The translations under genes were made by a program, and so were the position numbers. Positions 36,518-45,840 of a stretch of 64,000 bases of DNA are shown piece after piece. The notes beneath the pieces are model-generated. The model made no database searches and was not told the DNA's origin. It saw only the letters and a list, made by a program, of their open reading frames with translations. Position 1 is the stretch's first letter; each line of letters opens with the position of its first letter. Source of the stretch: Candidatus Thermoflexus japonica (GTDB lineage Bacteria; Chloroflexota; Anaerolineae; Thermoflexales; Thermoflexaceae); contig BEHY01000006.1 of assembly GCA_002898735.1 (NCBI GenBank), positions 1-64,000 on the forward strand. The letters run 5' to 3'.

Positions 36518-37585
36518 ATGCTGAACGGCTGGATTGATCTGCGTAGCGACACGGTCACCCATCCCACGCCGGCCATGCGGGAGGCGATGGCCCGGGCGGA
36601 GGTGGGGGACGATGTGTTCGAGGAGGATCCCACCGTGCGGCGCCTGGAGGAAGCCGCCGCCGAACGGATGGGGAAGGAAGCCGCGCTCTTCGTGGCCAGC
36701 GGCACCATGGCCAACCTGGTCTCCCTCCTCACCCACTGCGGCCGGGGCGATGAGGTGATCGTGGGGGACCAGGCCCATACCTTCCTCTCTGAAGTCGGGG
36801 GGATGGCCGCCCTGGGGGGGATCCATCCCCGCCCGATCCCCAACCAGCCCGACGGCACCCTGCGCCTGGAAGACCTCGAGGCGGCCATCCGGACCGAGGA
36901 TGTGCATCACCCCCGCACGCGGTTGATCGCCCTGGAAAACACCCACAACCGATGCATGGGCGCTGCGCTGACGCCGGAATATATGGCCCGGGTCCGCGCC
37001 CTGGCGGATCGCCACGGCCTGAAGGTGCATGTGGATGGCGCGCGGATCTTCAACGCCGCCGTCGCCCTGGGGGTCCCGGCCGCGGAACTGGCCCGCCATG
37101 CGGATACCGTGACGTTTTGTCTGAGCAAGGGGCTCTGCGCCCCCGTCGGCTCCCTGATCTGCGGCCCCCGGGATTTCATCCGGGAAGCCCGTCGGATCCG
37201 CAAAATGGTCGGCGGGGGGATGCGACAGGCCGGCGTGCTCGCCGCCGCCGGGCTGGTGGCCCTGGAAACGATGGTGGATCGGCTGGCCGAAGACCACCGG
37301 CGGGCCCGGCAGCTTGCCGAAGGGCTGGCGGAGATCCCCGGGATCCGGATCGAGGCCTATCGGGTCCAGACCAACATCGTGATCTTCGAACTGGATCCCC
37401 GCCTTCCGCTGGAGGATGAGGCGTTCCTGGCCGCGCTGGCGGACCATCGGGTTCGGATCCTGCGCTGGGGCCCCCGACGCTTTCGGGCGGTGACCCACTA
37501 CTGGATCGATGATCCCGATATCGATCGCGCGCTGCGGGCTATTGCGGAAGTGATCGGCAACGCATCCCGAGGTATGTCCGTGTAG
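36518..37585 (+). CDS. ltaE: Low-specificity L-threonine aldolase
   Basis: A 355-residue PLP enzyme that cleaves threonine or allo-threonine to glycine and acetaldehyde. IDLRSDTVTHPTPAMREAMA at the N-terminus, EVGDDVFEEDPTVRRLEE, the PLP lysine in FCLSKGLCAPVGS and HVDGARIFNAA are diagnostic. The start at 36518 (MLNGWIDLRS) is chosen over an upstream open frame that belongs to the HEPN fragment region. It is followed by corA after 10 bp, so they are probably co-transcribed. Confidence 0.94.
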   Translation: MLNGWIDLRSDTVTHPTPAMREAMARAEVGDDVFEEDPTVRRLEEAAAERMGKEAALFVASGTMANLVSLLTHCGRGDEVIVGDQAHTFLSEVGGMAALGGIHPRPIPNQPDGTLRLEDLEAAIRTEDVHHPRTRLIALENTHNRCMGAALTPEYMARVRALADRHGLKVHVDGARIFNAAVALGVPAAELARHADTVTFCLSKGLCAPVGSLICGPRDFIREARRIRKMVGGGMRQAGVLAAAGLVALETMVDRLAEDHRRARQLAEGLAEIPGIRIEAYRVQTNIVIFELDPRLPLEDEAFLAALADHRVRILRWGPRRFRAVTHYWIDDPDIDRALRAIAEVIGNASRGMSV

Positions 37586-37595
37586 AGGCATCCCC

Positions 37596-38558
37596 ATGGC
37601 GATCGCCCTCCTCTGGCCAGGCCCCCAGCGAATGGACCCGGTGACGCCGGAGTTGCTCCGGGGAGCCATCGCCCGGGCCGACGGGTTCCTCTGGCTGGAT
37701 CTCTGCCCGCCGGAGGAGGCCGACCGGCAGCTGCTCCAGGAGGCACTGGGCTTCCACCCCCTGGCGCTGGAGGACGCGTTCCGGGCCCGGGAGCGGCCGA
37801 AGCTGGATGTCTATTCCGATCATTATTTCATGGTTTTCTACACGGTGGACTATGATCCGGACAACGGGCTGCGGCTCCAGCCGGTCCATCTCTTCATGGG
37901 CCCCCGCTACCTGGTCACGGTGCGCCCGCAACGGACCCCCGAGGTGGAGGCCGCCATGGCCCGCTGGGGCGGCCCGGAGTTCCCCCGCCCCATTGCCCCC
38001 GGGGGCCTCGTTTATGATCTCCTGGACGCCATCCTGGATCGCTATTTCCCGATCCTGGATCGGATCGCTGAGGAGGTGGAGGCCATCGAGGAGCGATTGT
38101 TCGCGGGATCCGACGGGCGCCTGATCGAGGCGGTTTTCCGGATGCGGAAAGCGCTGCTGGAGCTGCGCCGTGCGGTGGCCCCGGAACGGGAGGTCATCAA
38201 CCTCCTGCTCCGGCGGGAGCTGCCGATCTTCCAGCCGGAGGATATGGCCTACTTCCAGGACCTTTACGATCGGCTGGTGCGGCTGACGGAGAGCATCGAC
38301 CTTTACCGGGACATGCTCTCCGGCGCTCTGGAGAGCTATCTCTCCATCCAGTCCAACCGGCTGAACGAGATCGTGAAGGTCCTGACCATTGCCTCGATCA
38401 TCCTGATGGCGGACGCCCTCATCGCGGGGATCTATGGGATGAACTTCAGATATATGCCGGAGCTGGAATGGCCCTGGGGGTATCCCATGGCGCTCCTCAT
38501 GATGGTCGGGGTCAGCGCGGGGCTGGCCCTCTTCTTCCGACGGCGGGGGTGGCTGTGA
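37596..38558 (+). CDS. corA: Magnesium/cobalt transporter CorA
   Basis: A 320-residue pentameric channel for divalent metals. A large cytoplasmic domain, a long stalk helix and two C-terminal transmembrane helices are apparent. The pore signature YGMNFRYMPELEWPWG is intact. It follows threonine aldolase after 10 bp and ends just before the convergent nucleoside hydrolase gene. Confidence 0.94.
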   Translation: MAIALLWPGPQRMDPVTPELLRGAIARADGFLWLDLCPPEEADRQLLQEALGFHPLALEDAFRARERPKLDVYSDHYFMVFYTVDYDPDNGLRLQPVHLFMGPRYLVTVRPQRTPEVEAAMARWGGPEFPRPIAPGGLVYDLLDAILDRYFPILDRIAEEVEAIEERLFAGSDGRLIEAVFRMRKALLELRRAVAPEREVINLLLRRELPIFQPEDMAYFQDLYDRLVRLTESIDLYRDMLSGALESYLSIQSNRLNEIVKVLTIASIILMADALIAGIYGMNFRYMPELEWPWGYPMALLMMVGVSAGLALFFRRRGWL

Positions 38559-38607
38559 ATCCAATTAGGGAGACCTTCCGAATCCCACAGCAAATGCGAG
38601 GGTGGCC

Positions 38608-39537
38608 CTAACGAGCCCATGCCTCCAGCAGAAAGCGGTAGAGGGCTTCGACCTCCACGTCCACCGCCACCCAGACCCGCCGGCCGCCGGGCTGCCGGAT
38701 GATCCGGCCCTGGCCTGGGCCCTCGGTGTGAACAGCGATCTCCGTCTCCTCGAAGGTGAAGAGCTCCGGGCGGGCCAGCCATACAGTGGTGACCACATCC
38801 CACATACAATACCGGGACCACGCCACGGTCGCATAGCTCTGGGCTGCCAGATCCGAGAGCGGGTAACGGCGCTGTCGGGCCAGGCATCGGAGGAACCCCG
38901 GGGTCACCGGCACCCTCTCCGTAACATCCAGGGGGAATATTCGAAGGGGAACCGTCGAAGTCAGCACCCGCTGCACCGCCAGAGGATCCCAGTAGGCGTT
39001 CCATTCCGCTGTTCCATCATGGCCCGGCTCCATCCAGGGATCCACATTCCCCGGCACATCCAGCGCCCCACCCATCCAGATCACCTCCTCGATCTGCCCT
39101 TCAATCCCAGGGTCCTGATCCAGCGCCTGGGCCAGGTTGGTCAGAGGGCCGGTCACCAGCATGGTCACAGGCCGGAGGGCCTGGCGAAGACGCCGGATCA
39201 GAAAAGCGGGGCCCTCCTCCTGCGCTAACGCCGGTCCCTCCCGCTCCGTCTCGTTCAGGATGGGCAGGAGATCCACCACGAAGGCGTCCTTTCGAAAGAT
39301 GGCCGGGAAGGCGTTCTGCCCCCGCACCCGGCTGCGGGCGAGGGGGATCCCGGGACGGTTCATGAAGGCGAGGAGCTTGCGGGCCGCAGAAAGCGCAGGC
39401 TCCAGGTAGCAATCCGCCGGCGTCACCAGCACGCCGATGACCTCAACATGAGGGATCGTGAGGAGGAGAGCCAGGGCCATGAAATCATCGATACCCCCAT
39501 CCATATCCATCAGCACCGGACGGAGATCGCTGGACAT
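38608..39537 (-). CDS. Inosine/uridine-preferring nucleoside hydrolase
   Basis: A 309-residue enzyme that splits nucleosides into base and ribose. The N-terminal calcium-binding motif is LMDMDGGIDDFMALALLL rather than the usual DTDPGxDD; the two final Asp are kept and the first Asp is shifted. VTGPLTNLAQAL and the C-terminal YCMWDVVTTVWLARP are typical. It lies last in the minus-strand set with the BmpA/ABC genes, so it probably hydrolyses the imported nucleosides. Confidence 0.88.
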   Translation of the reverse strand: MSSDLRPVLMDMDGGIDDFMALALLLTIPHVEVIGVLVTPADCYLEPALSAARKLLAFMNRPGIPLARSRVRGQNAFPAIFRKDAFVVDLLPILNETEREGPALAQEEGPAFLIRRLRQALRPVTMLVTGPLTNLAQALDQDPGIEGQIEEVIWMGGALDVPGNVDPWMEPGHDGTAEWNAYWDPLAVQRVLTSTVPLRIFPLDVTERVPVTPGFLRCLARQRRYPLSDLAAQSYATVAWSRYCMWDVVTTVWLARPELFTFEETEIAVHTEGPGQGRIIRQPGGRRVWVAVDVEVEALYRFLLEAWAR

Positions 39538-39597
39538 GCGAGATCCTCCAGGGACATATACAGCGGGAGGCCAGCGGCGTAACTCCCGGCTCCAGGT

Positions 39598-40581
39598 TCA
39601 CTCCCGGGTATATGGTCGTCCGATTGTGCGGGGGAAGCGACGCCGCCCGATCACCAGGGTCACCACCAGGAGGGTGACGACGTAGGGGAGCATATTAACG
39701 AAATAGAAGGGGATGCGCTCTTTCACGCCCGGAGTGATCGCCACAGCATAGGCGATCCCCTCGGTGAGCCCGAAGAGAAAGGCCGCCGCCAGGGCCAGCA
39801 GCGGCTCCAGACCGGCGAAGACCACACAGGCCAGGGCGATGAACCCCCGCCCGGCGGAGATCTCCTTCACCACCCCTCCGAACCAGGCCAGCGGCATAAA
39901 GGCCCCTCCCAGACCGCAGAGCGCCCCGCCCAGGACGCTGGTGAACAGGCGCAGCCCATCCACCCGCACCCCCGCCACATCCACGGCTTCCGGCTTCTCG
40001 CCGACCGCGCGGATCCGGAAGCCCAGAACGGTATGATGAAGCAGGATATGGGCCAGGAATGCCAGGAGGATCGCCGCCAGCGTCACCGGACTGATCTGCC
40101 CAAGGGGTGTGATCCAGCGGGGAACCATCAATTCGCGGGGGAAGATATGAATGCCCGGGAAAGCCCACAGGCTCATCAGGAGATAGGGGGTGAATCCCAG
40201 GGCGAAGAGGTTCAGACCCATGCCGGCGATGATCTGATCCGCCCGGCCGTAGACCGCCAGCAGGCCCAGGACCAGCCCAATCAGCGCCCCTACCACCATC
40301 CCACCGATCAGCCCCGCGATCCCGCTGCCGAATTGTTCCGCCACCCACACCCCCACCACAGCCGTGATCAGCAGAATGCCCTCCAGGCCGATGTTGACCA
40401 CACCGGCCTTTTCGTTCACACATTCCCCGACCGCCGCCAGGGCCAGGGGCGTCATCGCCAGAAGCCCGGCTTCCAGCAAGGAAATCGGCTCGAGCCCGAC
40501 CTGATCCAGCCCATAGGCCAGAAGCCCCAGGCCCAGTATAGCCAGCACGATCCATCCCAGACGAGAGAGGAATCCGCTCAC
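39598..40581 (-). CDS. Nucleoside-type ABC permease 2
   Basis: A 327-residue permease of the BranchedChain/NupBC type with about 8-10 transmembrane helices. GECVNEKAGVVNIGLEGILL at the N-terminus is the family signature and RIRAVGEKPEAVDVAGVRVD is the cytoplasmic ATPase-contact loop. The start is GTG at 40581, overlapping the permease 1 stop by 4 bp. The frame open further upstream covers permease 1 sequence in another frame and is not real. Confidence 0.87.
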   Translation of the reverse strand: MSGFLSRLGWIVLAILGLGLLAYGLDQVGLEPISLLEAGLLAMTPLALAAVGECVNEKAGVVNIGLEGILLITAVVGVWVAEQFGSGIAGLIGGMVVGALIGLVLGLLAVYGRADQIIAGMGLNLFALGFTPYLLMSLWAFPGIHIFPRELMVPRWITPLGQISPVTLAAILLAFLAHILLHHTVLGFRIRAVGEKPEAVDVAGVRVDGLRLFTSVLGGALCGLGGAFMPLAWFGGVVKEISAGRGFIALACVVFAGLEPLLALAAAFLFGLTEGIAYAVAITPGVKERIPFYFVNMLPYVVTLLVVTLVIGRRRFPRTIGRPYTRE

Positions 40582-41609
40582 AGCGTCAGCCTCCTTCGGA
40601 CCAGCGTCCAGAGCTCGGGGATCGCCAGAGTGATTACGATCAGGCCATTGACCGCGCGGACCAGCTCGGAGACCACGCCGGCGTGGTATTCCATAAAACG
40701 GCCTCCGTGTTGCAGGGCACCGAAGAGGATCGCCGCCAGGATCCCTCCGAGAGGATGGTTGCGGCCCACCAGCGCCACGCCAATGCCATCGAAGCCCAGG
40801 GTGGCCACGTTCCCCAGGGTGGCATACAGGGACCAGGCAGGGGGGCGGCCGATGATCTGGCTGGCCCCGGCCAGGCCTGCGGCCATCCCTCCGATGAGAA
40901 AGCTCCACAGCAGCGCCTGGCCGATCTGCACCCCCGCGTAGCGGGCCGCTTCCGGATTCTCCCCCACCAGGCGCATCTCGTAGCCCATGCGGGTTCCCCA
41001 GAGGAGGAAATACACCGCCAGGCAGAAAAGGATGGCGACGAAGATCACCGCCGTCAGGGTGGAGCCCTCGGCCAGGATCGGGTAACGGGCCGTGGGCAAC
41101 GCCGGGCGGGTTCGCTCGGCTCGACCGGGCTCAGCCAGGTAATAGATCGCCAGATAAGTCGCCAGATGGAAGGCGATCCAGTTGAACATAATCGTGGAAA
41201 TCACCTCATGAACTCCCCGCCAGATCTTCAACAGGGCGGGGACCAGAGACCACAGGGCGCCACAGATCATGGCCACCAGGGTGGCCACGAGGATGTGGAG
41301 CCCGGGGGGCAACGGGAGCAGGCTGGCGGCGAATACCGCGCCGATGGCTCCTATATACATCTGGCCCTCCGCCCCGATGTTGAAGAGGCCCGCGCGGACT
41401 CCCACCGCGAAGGTGACGGCGGTGAGCATCAGCGGAGTGGCGAAGGCCAGGGTCTCCATAACGTCGTGGGGCGTCCCGAAGGCGCCCTGGAAGAGCGCCT
41501 GATAGGCCTTCAAGGGGTGATAACGGAAGGGAAGCATCAGCGCCCCCCCGGCTATCAGGCCGATACCGACGGCCACCAGGGATTCGAGGAGCGGTCGCGC
41601 GCGCCTCAT
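40578..41609 (-). CDS. Nucleoside-type ABC permease 1
   Basis: A 343-residue permease pairing with permease 2. AGLFNIGAEGQMYIGAIGAV near residue 70 and MRLVGENPEAARYAGVQIGQ are the matching signatures. Its start overlaps the ATPase stop by ATGA, and its stop overlaps the next permease, so the three genes are translationally coupled. Confidence 0.89.
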   Translation of the reverse strand: MRRARPLLESLVAVGIGLIAGGALMLPFRYHPLKAYQALFQGAFGTPHDVMETLAFATPLMLTAVTFAVGVRAGLFNIGAEGQMYIGAIGAVFAASLLPLPPGLHILVATLVAMICGALWSLVPALLKIWRGVHEVISTIMFNWIAFHLATYLAIYYLAEPGRAERTRPALPTARYPILAEGSTLTAVIFVAILFCLAVYFLLWGTRMGYEMRLVGENPEAARYAGVQIGQALLWSFLIGGMAAGLAGASQIIGRPPAWSLYATLGNVATLGFDGIGVALVGRNHPLGGILAAILFGALQHGGRFMEYHAGVVSELVRAVNGLIVITLAIPELWTLVRRRLTL

Positions 41610-43132
41610 ACCGCCCTCCCCTGAGGGACAATGCCTCCCATCATGAGCCCGATCTCCTCCCGGGTGAACGCCTCCACGGGGCCCACCCCCAGGAACTTCC
41701 CCTCATACATTACGGCGATGCGATCGCTCAATTCCAGCACCTCATCCAGATCCGCCGAGATCAGAAGGACCGCTTTCCCCGCATCCCGCATCTGAACCAG
41801 GAGCTCCCGGATATAAGCGGTGGAGGCGACGTCCAGGCCCCGCGTGGGATGCACGGCGAGGATCAGGCGGGGCTCCTTCGCGAGCTCTCGTCCAACCACC
41901 AGTTTCTGCTGGTTGCCGCCGCTCAGAGAACGGGCAGGCGCACGGACGCCGGGGGCGATCACCTGGAACCGCTGCAACAACGCTGCTGTGAACGCCAGGA
42001 TCCGGGGCCAATCCAGGCGGCCCCATCCCCTCAGGAAGGTCGGCTCCCACTGGCGGCTCAGGATGCTGTTCTCCGCCACCTCAAAGTTCAACGCCATCCC
42101 GAAGCGAAGGCGATCCTCGGGGATGTGAGCGATCCCCCGGCGATAGGCTTCGATTGGCGTGAGGGCGGGTAAGGGCTTCCCATCCAGAAGGATCTCGCCG
42201 CGATGGATCGGGCGCAGGCCCCCCAGCGCCTGCGCCAGCTCGCTCTGTCCGTTCCCCTCCACCCCGGCGATCCCGAAGATCTCCCCTGCCCGCACCTCAA
42301 AAGACACCCCTTTCACAGCCGGCAGGCCCAGATCCCCTATCACCTCCAGATCCCGCACGATCAACACGGGCTCCCCCGGCGGGTGAGGCGAGCGGCTGAC
42401 CCGAGGGACCACTGCCCGGCCGACCATCCACTCGGCCAGCAATTCCGGTGTGGCCTCCCGGGTCGAGATCTCACCGGTCACCCGGCCGTTTCGCAGCACC
42501 ACAATGCGATCCGAGATCTCCAGGACCTCCCGGAGCTTGTGGGTGATGAAGACGATGGAACGACCGCCTTCTTTCAGACGGCGCAGGAAACGGAACAGCT
42601 CATCAACCTCCAGGGGCGTGAGGGCCGAAGTAGGCTCATCGAGGATCAGCGTCTGCGTTCCACGGTAAAGGACCTTCGCGATCTCCACCCGCTGCTGAAC
42701 CCCAATGGGGAGCAATTCCATCGGCGTATCCAGCGGGATCGAGAGCCCGACTTCCTCCAGAAGACGCTGCACCTGATCCCGGGCGCGATCTTTGACCAGC
42801 CAGAGGTTGGAACCTTCCTGGCCCAGGATGATGTTTTCCAGGGCCGTATAGGGGGGGACCAGGGTGAAGATCTGATGCACCATTCCGATGCCGGCCCGGA
42901 GGGCATCCGCGGGGTTCCGGAACCGCACAGGGCGCCCATCGATGCGGATCTCCCCCCGGGTGGGCTGGAGAAGGCCGGAGAGGATCTTCATCAGGGTGGT
43001 CTTGCCCGCCCCGTTCTCTCCCAGAAGCCCTACGATCTCCCCTGGCCCCAGGCGGAAATCCACCCCGCGCAGCGCCACTGTTCCATCGGGATAAACCTTG
43101 TGAATCCCTCGCATTTCAATCCGGGGTCCCAT
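41606..43132 (-). CDS. Nucleoside-type ABC ATP-binding protein (two ABC domains)
   Basis: A 508-residue ATPase with two fused ABC domains, as in RbsA/YufO. The first Walker A is GENGAGKTTLMKILSGL and the first Walker B is LILDEPTSALTPLEVDELF. The second half has a degenerate Walker A (GVEGNGQSELAQAL), signature RSLSGGNQQKLVVGRELAK and LILAVHPTRGLDV. This asymmetry is normal for the family. The start at 43132 (MGPRIEMRGIHKVY) is preferred; an ATG at 43174 adds 14 residues. It follows bmpA after an intrinsic terminator. Confidence 0.9.
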   Translation of the reverse strand: MGPRIEMRGIHKVYPDGTVALRGVDFRLGPGEIVGLLGENGAGKTTLMKILSGLLQPTRGEIRIDGRPVRFRNPADALRAGIGMVHQIFTLVPPYTALENIILGQEGSNLWLVKDRARDQVQRLLEEVGLSIPLDTPMELLPIGVQQRVEIAKVLYRGTQTLILDEPTSALTPLEVDELFRFLRRLKEGGRSIVFITHKLREVLEISDRIVVLRNGRVTGEISTREATPELLAEWMVGRAVVPRVSRSPHPPGEPVLIVRDLEVIGDLGLPAVKGVSFEVRAGEIFGIAGVEGNGQSELAQALGGLRPIHRGEILLDGKPLPALTPIEAYRRGIAHIPEDRLRFGMALNFEVAENSILSRQWEPTFLRGWGRLDWPRILAFTAALLQRFQVIAPGVRAPARSLSGGNQQKLVVGRELAKEPRLILAVHPTRGLDVASTAYIRELLVQMRDAGKAVLLISADLDEVLELSDRIAVMYEGKFLGVGPVEAFTREEIGLMMGGIVPQGRAV

Positions 43133-43225
43133 AGGCCTGCCTCGGAGGGCTGGAAGCAGGACAAGGTCATTCATCCAGGGGCCGCCCTCGACGGCCCCCT
43201 AACCCCCAAACAGGTTTTCTGCCTG

Positions 43226-43262
43226 CAAAAAGGGGTGCAGGCGGATCGCCCACCTGCACCCC
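43226..43262 (-). terminator. Intrinsic terminator after bmpA
   Basis: On the minus strand, GGGGTGCAGG and CCTGCACCCC (arms 43253-43262 and 43232-43241) form a stem, followed by TTTTT. It lies between the binding-protein and ATPase genes, so it probably gives partial termination and higher binding-protein output. Confidence 0.8.
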
Positions 43263-43300
43263 TCCGCTCCCCTGTTCCGGCCGGGAGATCCCAGGAGCCC

Positions 43301-44605
43301 TTAACCGAGCTCCTCCCGCCACTTCTTGATCTCCTCCTCCGTGGTGACCATGGGGACCTGGACCTCGCCGTTGCGGATCATGCGCTCCAGCTCCGCCACC
43401 GCTTCCCAGATCCAGGCAGGCTGGGCATCCCGCATCGCCTTCACACGCCGCCGGATCTCATCCGGCGGGGCAGGGAGGACCTTCTTCCCGGTCAGCTTCT
43501 CAGCGGTCTCCCCCATCTTGATGAACTCATCGAGGTCCGCCAGCGTGCTGACCGAAATGCCCTCCATCAGCTCGCCATCCACCTTCGTGCCAATGCCCAG
43601 CACCAGGACGCCCTTGTTGCGTTTCACGAGATCCCGGAACTTCCCATCCAGGACCAGCTTGGTCGTGTAGTAGACCCCTTTGTCCACCCGCTTCATCATG
43701 CTGGCGATAATGAATCCGGGGTTGATCCAGTCCTGGTTGGCATCGACACCGATCCAGAACGGCGGGCCGCTTTTGAGGCCCTGCGCCCGGGCGATCTCCT
43801 CCACCGCCTGATTGATGCCCAGGCCGAGGGGGCCCGCGATGTTGTAAACGGCGACAGCATCGCGGGCATACATGGCCTTGGCCGCCTCATAGCCTTTGGT
43901 GATATCGCTGAAGGTCCCGGTGTAGGTCCAGAGGACGAAATCCTTGGTATACGGGAAGGCCTTGTCCGGCTTGTTCTTCGCCAGCCACTCGGTCGCCCAG
44001 CGAGCGCCCCACTTGTAACCGATCTCGAACTTCCAGAGAACCGGGATCTCGATGCCGAAGACGCCACCGATGTGCGGCTTCTTGTATTCAGCGGCCAGGA
44101 AGGTGGCCAGGGCACCCACCAGCGCGCTCCCTTTATGCTCCTCGTAGACCACATCCATCAGGTTGGGGAGCGGGTATTCGTTGGGGTATTTCTGTTGAAC
44201 GATGGACTGGGCGTAGGTATCGATGCCGACGAAGTTCTTATCGGGGAATTTGCGAGCAACTTCCGCGAGGGCATCGCTCAGGAGAAAGCCAACCCCCACG
44301 ATCAGCTGAACATCCGGATCCCGGGCGGCGGTCGTCAGGTTGGGGACATAGTCCGCTTCCACCTTGCTGATGACTTCCACGACCTCCACTCCGAAATCCC
44401 GTTTCGCATCGTCGCCGCCTTTGAACGCCATATCGTTAAAACTGAGATCGCCTCGTCCGCCGATGTCGGAGACAATGGCGATCTTCACGGGCTTGGGAGC
44501 GGGGGTCGGTGCTACCGGCGTGGGGGTCGGTGCCGCTGGAGCGCATGCCCCGAGAAGCCATCCGAGCAACGCCAGAGCCGTCAGAAGACGACACCCACGA
44601 GCCAT
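43301..44605 (-). CDS. bmpA: BmpA-family nucleoside-binding lipoprotein
   Basis: A 434-residue Bmp/Med-family binding protein. A signal peptide with lipobox (LLGWLLGAC) and a Pro/Thr linker precede the domain VKIAIVSDIGGRGDLSFNDM, DVQLIVGVGFLLSDALAEVA, NFVGIDTYAQ and GVFGIEIPVLWKFEIGYKWG. Members bind purine or pyrimidine nucleosides and feed RbsA-type ABC permeases, which are encoded next. Residues after about 320 form a long helical tail (EEIRRRVKAMRD...) beyond the usual domain. A consensus promoter lies 70-100 bp upstream. Confidence 0.9.
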   Translation of the reverse strand: MARGCRLLTALALLGWLLGACAPAAPTPTPVAPTPAPKPVKIAIVSDIGGRGDLSFNDMAFKGGDDAKRDFGVEVVEVISKVEADYVPNLTTAARDPDVQLIVGVGFLLSDALAEVARKFPDKNFVGIDTYAQSIVQQKYPNEYPLPNLMDVVYEEHKGSALVGALATFLAAEYKKPHIGGVFGIEIPVLWKFEIGYKWGARWATEWLAKNKPDKAFPYTKDFVLWTYTGTFSDITKGYEAAKAMYARDAVAVYNIAGPLGLGINQAVEEIARAQGLKSGPPFWIGVDANQDWINPGFIIASMMKRVDKGVYYTTKLVLDGKFRDLVKRNKGVLVLGIGTKVDGELMEGISVSTLADLDEFIKMGETAEKLTGKKVLPAPPDEIRRRVKAMRDAQPAWIWEAVAELERMIRNGEVQVPMVTTEEEIKKWREELG

Positions 44606-44677
44606 AGCAGCACTCCTTTCTCCATAGGGGAAACAATAAGCGGAAAAGGTTGGCTGCGTGGCTCCTATGCTACTTTC

Positions 44678-44706
44678 ATTATCTTCGCTCCTGCACAGAC
44701 TGTCAA
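44678..44706 (-). promoter_or_regulatory. Consensus promoter of the bmpA operon
   Basis: On the minus strand, TTGACA (44701-44706) and GATAAT (44678-44683) are separated by 17 bp. A start near 44671 gives a 66-nt leader before bmpA. Confidence 0.8.
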
Positions 44707-44786
44707 ACGTTTTAGCTGCGATCTCCTGTTTTATTGTAGAACTTCCGCCGCGGGGCCCGAAGTGGGAAGGCAGGATGGTTCCTCTC

Positions 44787-44817
44787 CCTCCCCATAGCCT
44801 TTCAGGCTACAGGGAGG
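44787..44817 (-). terminator. Hairpin between trpA and bmpA
   Basis: Arms 44787-44800 and 44804-44817 pair fully as RNA in the minus direction if two G-U pairs are allowed, with a 3-nt loop. It lies about 190 nt after trpA and upstream of the bmpA promoter, so it could end the trp transcript. There is no T-run. Confidence 0.45.
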
Positions 44818-45003
44818 AGGAAAGAGGAAGGTTTTGGGGCCCCCTTAGGGAAATGCGCGAGAAGAGGGTTGGCCCGGCTCCTCTCTGACCCGCTGAGGCG
44901 ATGAGCCCATCCTGTGGGGCCGACTCCCAAAGCTCCGAGGAGGGGGCATCCTGCCTCCCGGATCCGCGCCCCACGGCGTAAGTCCCGCCCGAACCCACAG
45001 GGC

Positions 45004-45816
45004 TCACTCAACGAAGGAGGGGATGGCTTCGCGGAGCGCCCGCACAAACGCCGAGAGGGCTTCCTCATCGAAGCCGGAGGCTTCCCCGAGCCGGATCAGG
45101 GCGCTGCCGATGATCAGACCGTCGGCCTCTGAAGCCAGCGCCCGGACGTGCTCCGGGCGGGAGATCCCGAAGCCCAGGGCCACCGGCACGCCGTTCGCCG
45201 CCCGGCGGGCCCGTCGCAGGTGCCGCAACACATCGGCTGGCAATTGATCCCGTGCCCCCGTGATCCCGGTTACGGAAACCAGATAGAGGAAGCCCGTGGC
45301 GGTCGCAGCGATCCGGGCCAGCCGCTCGTCCGGGGTGGTGGGCGCCGCCAGGGGCACCCAGGCCAGGCCCGCCGCACCGGCCGCGACCTGGAGCTCCTCC
45401 GCTTCCTCCAGGGGGAGATCCGGCACGATCAACCCGTGCACTCCGGCCTGAACCGCTTCCGCGAGGAACCGGGAGATCCCCCAGGCCATCACCGGATTGA
45501 TATAGGTCATTACGCACAGGGGCACCCGGACCCCCATGGCCCGCAGCCGGGCGGCCGCCTCCAGGACGTGGGGGGTGCGCACTCCGCCCTCCAGGGCGCG
45601 CTGCGTGGCCCGCTGGATCACCGGGCCATCGGCCAGGGGATCGGAGAACGGCAGGCCCAGTTCGATGAGATCGGCACCGGCCTGGGCCAGGGCCGCCACG
45701 ATCCGGATCGAGGCCTCGAGGTCCGGATAGCCCACCGGCCAGTAAAAGATCAGCGCCGGGCGCCCCTGCCCCCGGGCCCGGCGGAACGCTTCCCGCACCG
45801 CTTCGATCCCATTCAT
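45004..45816 (-). CDS. trpA: Tryptophan synthase alpha subunit
   Basis: A 270-residue TIM-barrel enzyme that splits indole-3-glycerol phosphate and passes indole to TrpB. The catalytic Glu and Asp lie in LIELGLPFSDPLADGPVIQ. SVTGITGAR and GFGISRPEHVRAL form the phosphate-binding loops. It is the last gene of the operon, 24 bp after trpB. Confidence 0.96.
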   Translation of the reverse strand: MNGIEAVREAFRRARGQGRPALIFYWPVGYPDLEASIRIVAALAQAGADLIELGLPFSDPLADGPVIQRATQRALEGGVRTPHVLEAAARLRAMGVRVPLCVMTYINPVMAWGISRFLAEAVQAGVHGLIVPDLPLEEAEELQVAAGAAGLAWVPLAAPTTPDERLARIAATATGFLYLVSVTGITGARDQLPADVLRHLRRARRAANGVPVALGFGISRPEHVRALASEADGLIIGSALIRLGEASGFDEEALSAFVRALREAIPSFVE

Positions 45817-45840
45817 GCCGGTCCCTCTCCTTCGCGGGCT

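Larger units (their letters stand above)
44606..45003. other. Gap between trpA and bmpA with promoter and hairpin
   Basis: 398 bp holding the bmpA promoter and the hairpin noted above. The segment 44640-44740 is markedly richer in A+T than its surroundings, as expected for a promoter. No gene is credible. Confidence 0.55.

Noticed and set aside
42203-44797. 864-codon plus-strand frame opposite the ABC ATPase and bmpA
   Set aside because: It spans two clear minus-strand genes and their terminator, so it is an antisense shadow.
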